Below, in pieces: positions 1 through 6,086 of a stretch of DNA of 6,086 bases; position 1 is the stretch's first letter, and every line of letters starts with the position of its first letter. Source of the stretch: Planctomycetota bacterium (GTDB lineage Bacteria > Planctomycetota > Phycisphaerae > Sedimentisphaerales > Anaerohalosphaeraceae); assembly GCA_012519365.1 (NCBI GenBank), contig JAAYQH010000338.1:1-6086 (forward strand), given 5' to 3'. The translations under genes and the position numbers were made by a program. The notes under the pieces were generated by a model, which was given only the letters and a program-made list of their open reading frames with translations, was not told where the DNA came from and did no database searches.

Positions 1-1083
1 GGCGGGTATTTTACGTGTCTGGATCGCGAAGGCAGGGTCTATGATACAGACAAGTTCATCTGGCTGCAATGCCGCCAGGTGTTGCTTTTCTCGATGCTCT
101 ATAACGGCTTTGAAAAACGACAGGAATGGCTCGACATCGCCCGGCTGGGGGCGGATTTTCTGCTTGCCCATGGGATGGATTCCAACGGCAACTGGTATTT
201 CTCGCTGGATCGACAGGGACACCCTTTGGTGAGGCCGTATAATATTTTCAGCGATTTTTTTGCGGCGATGGCATTTTGCCAATACGGCCTGGCAGCGAAT
301 CAGGCGCGTTATACCGATTTGGCGATGGCAACCTACCGCAACATCCTGCGGCGAAAAGACAATCCCAAGGGGCAATACAACAAGCAGATTATCGAAAACC
401 GTCCCCTGCGTTCGATGGCTTTTCCAATGATTATGGCCAATCTGGCGATGGAGATGGCATCGCTGCTGCCGTCAGAAGACCTGGATCGTACATTAGACGC
501 GTGTGTTTATGAGGTTATGGAATTGCATCTGGACAAAGACAAGGGCTTGCTGTATGAATATGTCTTGCCCGACGGCGGTCATGTGGACTGTTTTGATGGA
601 CGGCTGATCAATCCCGGCCATGGGATCGAGGCCATGTGGTTTATCCTCGATATTGCCCAGCGACGAAAGGATAGCTGGCTTGTTGAAAAGGCAACGGAGG
701 TAATCCTTAATACGCTGAATTTTGCATGGGATCCCGAATATGGCGGCATCTTCTATTTTATGGATGCCAAAGGGGCTCCTGTTCGCCAGCTGGAATGGGA
801 TCAAAAACTCTGGTGGGTACATATGGAGGCCCTTGTGGCGTTGGTTAAGGCGTATCGCGCAACAAAACGGCAGGCGTGTTTGGACTGGTATCGGCGAGTG
901 CATGAATATGCGTGGCCGCATTTTTCCGATCCCCGCTATGGAGAATGGTTCGGCTATCTGAATCGACAGGGACAGGTCTTGCTCCCTCTCAAAGGCGGCC
1001 AATGGAAAGGGTGCTTTCATGTGCCGCGCGGGTTGTGGCTGTGTTATCAGAACTTTTTGCAACTGGCTGAAAACAACGAATAA
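1..1083 (+). CDS. AGE-family N-acylglucosamine 2-epimerase (ManNAc/GlcNAc epimerase), 5'-truncated by window edge
   Basis: The frame is open from base 1 to TAA at 1081-1083, giving 360 visible residues; the true start lies upstream. Family members are about 390-420 residues, so roughly 30-50 are missing. Seen: an N-terminal GGYF then [13 protein letters not shown] (the conserved W-x-Q-x-R segment), [11 protein letters not shown] at residues 204-214 with H207, WWVHMEAL, and a C-terminal CFHVPRGLW with H340. These are hallmarks of the (alpha/alpha)6-barrel AGE/renin-binding-protein family, in which two histidines act as the acid/base pair. The likely reaction is reversible ManNAc to GlcNAc conversion in the cytoplasm; no signal peptide can be judged because the N-terminus is absent. 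The next gene, a sialate lyase, starts 22 bases downstream and would supply ManNAc, matching the AGE-type epimerase (called nanE) of Bacteroides fragilis. Family paralogues include cellobiose 2-epimerase and other sugar isomerases; context favours ManNAc. GTG at 79 or ATG at 94 are internal codons, not starts, because conserved sequence precedes them. Confidence 0.93.
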   Translation, partial: GGYFTCLDREGRVYDTDKFIWLQCRQVLLFSMLYNGFEKRQEWLDIARLGADFLLAHGMDSNGNWYFSLDRQGHPLVRPYNIFSDFFAAMAFCQYGLAANQARYTDLAMATYRNILRRKDNPKGQYNKQIIENRPLRSMAFPMIMANLAMEMASLLPSEDLDRTLDACVYEVMELHLDKDKGLLYEYVLPDGGHVDCFDGRLINPGHGIEAMWFILDIAQRRKDSWLVEKATEVILNTLNFAWDPEYGGIFYFMDAKGAPVRQLEWDQKLWWVHMEALVALVKAYRATKRQACLDWYRRVHEYAWPHFSDPRYGEWFGYLNRQGQVLLPLKGGQWKGCFHVPRGLWLCYQNFLQLAENNE

Positions 1084-1092
1084 TCAAAATCA

Positions 1093-1098
1093 AGAAGG
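1093..1098 (+). promoter_or_regulatory. Ribosome binding site of the lyase gene
   Basis: AGAAGG lies 7 bases before ATG 1106. It fixes the lyase start at 1106. An upstream in-frame ATG at 1019 would lie inside the epimerase gene and add 29 residues unlike the family N-terminus. Confidence 0.7.
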
Positions 1099-1105
1099 CA
1101 AGACG

Positions 1106-2008
1106 ATGAAGCAAATAACAGGTTTGGTGGCTGCGGCGTTTTCTCCGATGAATAAGGACGGTTCGATCAACCCGGACATCATCGCGCCGATAACGGAACG
1201 ACTGATCAAAAGCGGTGTGGCAGGCTTGTATGTCTGCGGCAGCACGGGGGAAGGGCCGTTGTTAAGCACCTCAGAGAGAAAACAGGTCGCCCAACGCTAT
1301 ATTCAGGCGTCCCAAAAGCGCATTCCGGTGATTGTTCATGTTGGCCATGACAGCCTTCCGGAAGCGCAATCGCTGGCACGCCATGCGGCCGAAACGGGCG
1401 CTGATGCCATTGCGTCTGTCGGCCCCTGTTATTTCAAGCCGCTGACACTGGAGATCCTGATCGAGTTTCTGGCACAGATTGCTCTGGCGGCTCCCAAAAC
1501 GGATTTTTACTATTATCATGTGCCGCAGCTGAGCGGCAATCAGTTTGATATGATTGAGCTTTTTGAAAAGGCTCCCCAAAGCATCCCGACCTTCAAAGGG
1601 GTCAAATACACTGCGCTGACCGTACATGAATTTCAGGAGTGCAAAGAGCGATTTGGCGAACGGTTTGCGCTGTTTTTCGGCTGTGATGAAATGCTGACCA
1701 GCGGACTGGCCGGCGGAGCACAGGCCGCGATTGGCAGTACCTATAATTTAGTGCCGCGGCTGTATCGACGGATTATCGAGGCCTTTGCTGCCGGTGATGT
1801 CGAAACCTCGCGTTCGCTTCAGTCGCTGTCGGTTCGGATGGTTCGCGTTTTTTATCGCTATCGAGGCCTGCCGGCGATTAAGGCCATGATGCGGCTGATC
1901 GGCCTGGATTGCGGACCAGTACGACTGCCGCTGAAGGCATTGTCCGCCGATGAGTTCAAACGTTTTGAAGCCGATATCGACGCGCTGGCATTGCGACAGT
2001 GGTTTTAG
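1106..2008 (+). CDS. nanA: N-acetylneuraminate lyase (sialic acid aldolase)
   Basis: A 300-residue protein, the usual length for the DHDPS/NAL class I aldolase superfamily. It cleaves Neu5Ac into pyruvate and ManNAc in the cytoplasm through a Schiff base. Seen: the carboxylate-binding GSTGEG loop (S46, T47), the active-site tyrosine Y137 in YYYHVPQLSG, the Schiff-base lysine K167 in GVKYT, then GCDE at 192-195 and IGSTYN at 209-214. From memory of E. coli NanA (Ser47/Thr48, Tyr137, Lys165, Gly189/Asp191/Glu192, Ser208), all these positions have equivalents here (S46/T47, Y137, K167, G192/D194/E195, S211). The D-E and S residues contact the glycerol tail, so sialate is favoured over dihydrodipicolinate or keto-deoxy sugar acids. 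The YYYH and FFGCDE forms look closer to the vertebrate/Bacteroides type of lyase than to E. coli. The start is ATG 1106, preceded by AGAAGG. It sits 22 bases after the epimerase, which would consume its ManNAc product, so the two are probably cotranscribed. Confidence 0.93.
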   Translation: MKQITGLVAAAFSPMNKDGSINPDIIAPITERLIKSGVAGLYVCGSTGEGPLLSTSERKQVAQRYIQASQKRIPVIVHVGHDSLPEAQSLARHAAETGADAIASVGPCYFKPLTLEILIEFLAQIALAAPKTDFYYYHVPQLSGNQFDMIELFEKAPQSIPTFKGVKYTALTVHEFQECKERFGERFALFFGCDEMLTSGLAGGAQAAIGSTYNLVPRLYRRIIEAFAAGDVETSRSLQSLSVRMVRVFYRYRGLPAIKAMMRLIGLDCGPVRLPLKALSADEFKRFEADIDALALRQWF

Positions 2009-2047
2009 GGTCACCGTTTGCTTGTTGCGCTAAGGTAAACAGCGCAC

Positions 2048-2052
2048 AGGAG
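2048..2052 (+). promoter_or_regulatory. Ribosome binding site selecting the GTG start of the GH20 gene
   Basis: AGGAG lies 8 bases before GTG 2061. The nearest in-frame ATG (2076) would be 23 bases away, so the site argues for the GTG start. The GTG start also keeps the lysines at positions 2 and 5 of the signal peptide n-region. Confidence 0.65.
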
Positions 2053-2060
2053 AAAGGGCT

Positions 2061-4118
2061 GTGAAGTTGCTGAAAATGTTCCGGTTTGCTGCAATAGTGC
2101 TGATCCTGTCAGTTCTCTGGAATGCTTCTGAGGGTCAGGTTGTGCTGGCGGATCGCGCCGATGCCCCGGCATCGCTGATTCCGTATCCTCAACGTGTTCA
2201 GTGGCTTAGCGGATGTTTTGATGCGGATTGCTATTCGATTGTATATGCTCCTTCTGACAACTTAGCGGATCTCGCATTCATCAAAAACAGACTTGACAGA
2301 ATTCTTCAGCAGGCCGGAGCAAAGCCGGCACGGCAAGGCAGTGTTCATACGAGCCCGATTCGTTTAATACTCCGCCAGTCTACAGAGGATGACTGTCACG
2401 AGGCTTATGAATTGAAAATTACCCCTGAACAGGTGATCTTGAGAGCGTCAGCCCCTGCCGGTTTGTTTTACGCTGTTGAGACGGTACGGCAGCTGATACA
2501 GTATGAAAACGGCCGTATCTTGCTGCCTGGCTGTGAAATTATTGACAGACCGGCATTTCAGTGTCGCGGCCTCATGCACGATGTGGGACGAAATTTTCAA
2601 AATGTGGAATTGATTAAGCGACAACTGGATTGGATGGCCAGGTACAAATTGAATCTGTTCCAGTTTCATTTGACGGATGATCCCGGCTATCGTATCGAGT
2701 GCAAGGTCTATCCGCAATTGAACCATCCAGGCCATTATCGTCAGTCCCGACAACCGGGAAAATATTACACGTACGAACAAATCAACGATCTAATTGAGTA
2801 TGCTCGGGAACGTTTTATTCAAATTGTTCCGGAAATCGATATGCCCGGTCACAGTGACTATTTCAGTAAGACCTTCGGTTTTAGTATGCAGGATGAACGG
2901 GGCATGGTCGTGCTAAAGAACATCCTTGATGAGTTTTTTGAGCATGTAAACACGCCTTGGTTTCATATGGGTTCCGACGAGGTGACCATTACCAATCCTG
3001 CCTTTATGAAGGAAATGGCTGATTATATCCGCGGTTATGACAAGCAGCTGCTGGTCTGGCATCCCGGCCATCTGCCGGATCGAAATGTGATTACTCAATT
3101 GTGGACGGGGCAGGCCAGACCGCTTCCCGGCGTAGCTTGCCTGGACTCGCGGGCCAACTACATCAACCATATGGACCCGTTCGTCGGGCCTGTTCGAGTT
3201 TTTTTTCAGCAGCCCTGCCAAACCCCCACCGGCAACGAACTTGCCCTGGGCGGTATTCTTTGTCACTGGCCGGATGTCAATATTGGTTCCCAAATGGATA
3301 TTTATACCCAAAGTCCGGTGTTTCCTGCGATGCTGGCTTACGCGGAGCGGCTTTGGCGCGGCAGGGCGGACAACCGCGAAGATTTATGGGCCAAGCTGCC
3401 TGATGTCAATGATCCGGCGTTTGACGAATACGCTGCATTTGAGGCGGATATGGTTGCCCACCGTGATCGTTTTTTTTACAATCTTCCTTTTCCGTATGTT
3501 CGACAAACCGAGATTCCATGGAAATTGATCGGCCCGTTTGACCATCAGGGTCAGCCTCAAAAGTCATTTCCCGTCGAACAGGAAATTTGTGATGCTTATA
3601 CGATTGACGGCACGGTCTATCGGTGGGTAGAAGGACGGGGCGGGACCATACATATCAACCATTTTTTTGGGTTTGCCGGTCATTTGCCTGCTGCCAAGTC
3701 CGGAACGGCGTACGCGTTGACGTATGTATATTCCGAGGAGGATCGCGATGTGGATTTCTGGATTGGGTTCAATGGATATTCCCGTTCTGAACGGCGCCGC
3801 GGTGCTCCCAACCCATCCGAGGGTCAGTGGAGCAATACCTGTTCAGCGATTTGGATCAATGACCGATCGATCGATCCGCCGGTTTGGAAGCAGCCTGGTT
3901 TAGGCAATGATCCTGAAATGCCGTTTGTTGACGAGGATTATTTTTATCGCCAGCCGGTTCGGGTTCCCCTGAAAAGCGGATGGAACAAAATTCTCGTCAA
4001 AGCGCCTAAAGCCTCCCCGGTTTGGAAGTGGATGTTCACCTGTGTGCCGGTTCAGTGGGATGGGCAACGGGCCGCAGAAGCCGAAGGACTGAGATTTTCA
4101 ACAACCCCGGATCCATAA
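2061..4118 (+). CDS. Secreted GH20 family beta-N-acetylhexosaminidase-like glycoside hydrolase
   Basis: A 685-residue protein. Residues 1-30 look like a Sec signal peptide: K2/K5/R8, a hydrophobic core at about 9-20, then possible cleavage after VLA30 or nearby. Residues about 36-162 fit the non-catalytic GH20b domain (LIPYPQRV start). The TIM barrel spans about 163-433 with R169 in RGLMHD (sugar-binding Arg), HLTDDPGYR at 203-211, EIDMPGH at 258-264 (H264), the catalytic Asp-Glu pair D306-E307 in HMGSDEV, and YAERLW at 427-432. D306 would orient the substrate acetamido group in substrate-assisted catalysis and E307 would be the acid/base. The expected role is release of terminal beta-GlcNAc or GalNAc from glycoproteins, in the periplasm or outside the cell. 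Oddities: CHWPDV at 401-406 stands where many family members have a W-x-E sugar-binding motif, and DPGY replaces the usual GW in the DD-x-GWR segment. Residues about 485-680 form an extra beta-rich region of unknown role, perhaps a jelly-roll. The start is GTG. Substrate linkage cannot be read from sequence; family assignment is firm. Confidence 0.9.
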   Translation: MKLLKMFRFAAIVLILSVLWNASEGQVVLADRADAPASLIPYPQRVQWLSGCFDADCYSIVYAPSDNLADLAFIKNRLDRILQQAGAKPARQGSVHTSPIRLILRQSTEDDCHEAYELKITPEQVILRASAPAGLFYAVETVRQLIQYENGRILLPGCEIIDRPAFQCRGLMHDVGRNFQNVELIKRQLDWMARYKLNLFQFHLTDDPGYRIECKVYPQLNHPGHYRQSRQPGKYYTYEQINDLIEYARERFIQIVPEIDMPGHSDYFSKTFGFSMQDERGMVVLKNILDEFFEHVNTPWFHMGSDEVTITNPAFMKEMADYIRGYDKQLLVWHPGHLPDRNVITQLWTGQARPLPGVACLDSRANYINHMDPFVGPVRVFFQQPCQTPTGNELALGGILCHWPDVNIGSQMDIYTQSPVFPAMLAYAERLWRGRADNREDLWAKLPDVNDPAFDEYAAFEADMVAHRDRFFYNLPFPYVRQTEIPWKLIGPFDHQGQPQKSFPVEQEICDAYTIDGTVYRWVEGRGGTIHINHFFGFAGHLPAAKSGTAYALTYVYSEEDRDVDFWIGFNGYSRSERRRGAPNPSEGQWSNTCSAIWINDRSIDPPVWKQPGLGNDPEMPFVDEDYFYRQPVRVPLKSGWNKILVKAPKASPVWKWMFTCVPVQWDGQRAAEAEGLRFSTTPDP

Positions 4119-4147
4119 TCACTCACACCAAATCAAGATACGAACGT

Positions 4148-6086
4148 ATGAGAAATAAGATTCAATTTCTGTGCGGGGTGCTGATGGCGGCGATCTCAGT
4201 CGGTGCCGTCTCAGCGGATGTCTTTTCCGAAAACAAGATATTTGAATGGTCGCTGCTTGCTGACCTGCCCGATCCGGTAGGCCGTTCTGGGATGTTTGTG
4301 GGGGTGCACAATGGGGCATTGATTGTGGCCGGGGGGACAAATTTTCCCGAGCCCGTATGGGACAGTGACAAACAGTGGTATGATGATATTTTTGTGCTTA
4401 CCCAGGAAAACGGCCAATGGCAATGGGCGGGGGGATTTTCGCTGCCCGGCCCGCGGGCCTATGGTGCGGTGGTCTCGACGCGATACGGCGTTCTTTGTAT
4501 GGGCGGCAGCGATGGCAAACGGATCTACGACGAGGTGTTTCTGCTGAGCTGGGACCCCGTCGCCAAAACGATTCAATATCAACCGCTTGCGTCGTTGCCT
4601 CAGCCATGTGCCTATTCGGCCGCAGTGCGTATCGACGAGATGGTATATCTGGCCGGCGGTATGTACGAAGAAGATCTCCATACGGCCATGGACACTTTTT
4701 GGTCGCTGGATCTGTCGGCTTTGAATTCCGGTGGCGCAGGAAAATGGCAGGTCATGCCGTCGTGGCCTGGGCCGAGCAGAGCGTTTAACCTGATCGCCGC
4801 CCAGCACAATGGATATGAATACTGCGTGTATGTGATGAGCGGACGCCGCATAAGCGACACTGAACACAGCGGTGTCGAATTCCTGACTGATGTCTATGAA
4901 TTTTCCCCCTCTGCTTATCGATCCGAAAAGGCTCTGCCGTGGCGAAAAAGGGCCGACCTTCCGCGGTCGGTCATGGCAGGGGCCGCTATAGAGGTCGGCC
5001 AGAGCCATATCTTGGTACTCAGCGGCGATGATGGGTCTTTGTGGGGACAGGCCGAGGCACTGAAAGATACCCATCCGGGTTTTCCAAAGCGGGCGCTGGC
5101 CTATCATACCATCACCAACACATGGGTGGATGCCGGACCCATACCGGCCAATCAGGTGACCACGCCTGCGGTGCGGTGGTCTGACGCGGTCAACAGTCCC
5201 ATTATTCTGGCTGGTGGGGAGATTCGACCGCGCGTTCGAACGCCGAAGATATGGTCAATTGTTCCGCAGCTGCAAAGCAAAACGTTTGGGGCGGTGGATT
5301 TTTCCGTTATTGGTCTGTATTTGCTGTTAATGGTCGGGGTAGGGGCTTTTTTTGCGTTTCGAAACAAAAGTTCTGATGATTTTTTCCGCGGCGGCCAACG
5401 AGTGCCATGGTTTGTGGCGGGCTTGAGTATCTTTGCGACGATGCTGAGTTCAATTACATTTTTGGCAATTCCCGCCAAGGCCTATATGACCGATTGGGTT
5501 TTTTTGTTGGTCAATATGATGGTTGTGGCGGTTACGCCGTTCGTGATTTCATATTTTCTGCCCTTTTTCCGAAAAATTGATGCCACCAGCGCTTATGAAT
5601 ACCTCGAAAAGCGATTTAACCGGTTTGTGCGGCTGTTTGCAAGTGCCTCGTTTATCCTCTTTCAGATAGGGCGGATGGCGGTGGTGATGTATCTTCCGGC
5701 ATTGGCACTGGCGGCGATTACGCCGCTGACCGAGATTCAATGTATCCTGATCATGGGGGTACTAAGTATCATTTATTGCACACTCGGCGGTCTGGAAGGG
5801 GTGGTCTGGACGGATACCATCCAGAGTGTGGTGTTGTTCGGCGGGGCGATTTTGGCGTTGGGGCTGATTGTGACGCGTTTGGATGGCGGCTTGGAAAGTT
5901 TTTTTGAGCTTGCCGCCGCGGATCACAAGTTCCATTTGGTCAACTGGGATTTTTCCGCCTCCAGTATCACGACCGCCTCATTGTGGGTGGTGCTGCTGGG
6001 CGGCATTGGTCAAAGTCTGGTGCCGTATTCGTCGGATATGGCGGTTATCCAGCGGTATATGTCCGTCGCCACGATTGAACGTGCCC
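4148..6086 (+). CDS. Signal peptide + cyclically permuted Kelch sialate mutarotase domain fused to SSS sodium:solute symporter (3'-truncated by window edge)
   Basis: My own translation from ATG 4148 stays open for 646 codons to the window end, with no stop. Residues 1-23 are a signal peptide (R2, K4, hydrophobic core, VSA|D cleavage). Residues about 32-375 form a Kelch propeller: glycine turn motifs after hydrophobic strands occur at 62-63, 119-120, 170-171, 232, 293 and 356-357, about 51-63 apart, giving six blades. It begins with IVAGGTNFP and a PRAYG segment, which in E. coli NanM (YjhT), as I recall it, sit in the C-terminal half; this fits the cyclically permuted mutarotase family. From residue 384 an SSS transporter follows: helices about 384-404, 419-446, 450-475, 492-520, 525-545 and 557-580, with MLSSITFLAIPA (432-443), QIGRM (506-510), GGLEGVVWTD (547-556) and SSDMAVIQRY just before the edge. 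About 13 helices are expected, so roughly half the transporter is missing. Predicted role: anomer equilibration of Neu5Ac in the periplasm and Na+-coupled uptake. It starts 29 bases after the GH20 stop without a clear ribosome site. Other acidic or amino sugars remain possible substrates, but the lyase and epimerase favour sialate. Confidence 0.9.
   Translation, partial: MRNKIQFLCGVLMAAISVGAVSADVFSENKIFEWSLLADLPDPVGRSGMFVGVHNGALIVAGGTNFPEPVWDSDKQWYDDIFVLTQENGQWQWAGGFSLPGPRAYGAVVSTRYGVLCMGGSDGKRIYDEVFLLSWDPVAKTIQYQPLASLPQPCAYSAAVRIDEMVYLAGGMYEEDLHTAMDTFWSLDLSALNSGGAGKWQVMPSWPGPSRAFNLIAAQHNGYEYCVYVMSGRRISDTEHSGVEFLTDVYEFSPSAYRSEKALPWRKRADLPRSVMAGAAIEVGQSHILVLSGDDGSLWGQAEALKDTHPGFPKRALAYHTITNTWVDAGPIPANQVTTPAVRWSDAVNSPIILAGGEIRPRVRTPKIWSIVPQLQSKTFGAVDFSVIGLYLLLMVGVGAFFAFRNKSSDDFFRGGQRVPWFVAGLSIFATMLSSITFLAIPAKAYMTDWVFLLVNMMVVAVTPFVISYFLPFFRKIDATSAYEYLEKRFNRFVRLFASASFILFQIGRMAVVMYLPALALAAITPLTEIQCILIMGVLSIIYCTLGGLEGVVWTDTIQSVVLFGGAILALGLIVTRLDGGLESFFELAAADHKFHLVNWDFSASSITTASLWVVLLGGIGQSLVPYSSDMAVIQRYMSVATIERA

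Noticed and set aside
493..1062. 189-codon open frame on the minus strand opposite the epimerase
   Set aside because: Antisense shadow of a gene with conserved AGE motifs; no domain, ribosome site or family resemblance seen.
1019..1105. Longer lyase start at ATG 1019 overlapping the epimerase gene
   Set aside because: The added 29 residues (many Cys/Arg/Asn) do not resemble a lyase N-terminus, and a good ribosome site precedes ATG 1106, where the family-like MKQITGLVAA begins.
2023..2048. Imperfect hairpin (TGCGC ... GCGCA, 11-base loop) between the lyase and GH20 genes, considered as a terminator or attenuator
   Set aside because: The stem is only five pairs plus two across a bulge, and no T tract follows. 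Termination here would also separate functionally linked genes. Probably chance.
4417..4788. 123-codon plus-strand frame inside the Kelch domain
   Set aside because: Off-frame shadow of the fusion gene with an Arg/Gly-rich translation and no motif.
4211..5107. 298-codon open frame on the minus strand
   Set aside because: It lies fully antisense to the Kelch domain and shows no recognisable motif. The plus-strand frame has a signal peptide and six regular Kelch turns, so this is a shadow frame.
1..6086. Mobile elements, CRISPR arrays, tRNA or other RNA genes, riboswitches
   Set aside because: Coding sequence fills nearly the whole window and the three gaps total about 100 bases. I saw no direct repeats, transposase motifs, tRNA-like clover-leaf or structured leader.

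Overview
The window reads as one contiguous plus-strand sialic-acid (N-acetylneuraminate, Neu5Ac) scavenging operon. All four genes point the same way, with gaps of only 22, 52 and 29 bases, and both the first and the last gene run off the window. The exported proteins with Sec-type signal peptides, a periplasmic mutarotase and an AGE-type (non-phosphorylating) epimerase suggest a diderm bacterium that lives on host or detrital glycoproteins. A Planctomycetota/PVC or Bacteroidota-like source is my best guess; this is inferred from gene content alone and the phylum is not proven by anything in the window.

Layout: (1) 1-1083, the 3' part of an AGE-family N-acylglucosamine 2-epimerase (ManNAc to GlcNAc). 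(2) 1106-2008, an N-acetylneuraminate lyase (nanA-type, DHDPS/NAL superfamily) with the sialate-binding residues in place. (3) 2061-4118, a secreted GH20 beta-N-acetylhexosaminidase-like enzyme with an extra C-terminal beta-rich region. (4) 4148 to beyond 6086, one uninterrupted reading frame that encodes a signal peptide, a six-bladed Kelch propeller resembling the cyclically permuted sialate mutarotase family (NanM/YjhT-like), and then a sodium:solute symporter (SSS family). The symporter is cut by the window edge after about six membrane helices.

Inferred pathway: the GH20 enzyme removes terminal GlcNAc/GalNAc from sialoglycans outside the cytoplasm, and a sialidase, not in this window, would release Neu5Ac. 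The Kelch domain equilibrates the alpha and beta anomers in the periplasm and the fused SSS domain imports the sugar with Na+. The lyase then splits it into pyruvate and ManNAc, and the AGE epimerase makes GlcNAc for a downstream kinase. This is the lyase plus AGE-epimerase version of sialate catabolism known from Bacteroides fragilis, not the E. coli NanK/NanE route that works on ManNAc-6-phosphate.

No RNA gene, mobile element, CRISPR array, convincing promoter or terminator was seen. No gene-free stretch exceeds 52 bases, and the minus strand has only shadow frames. The most notable item is the mutarotase-transporter fusion.
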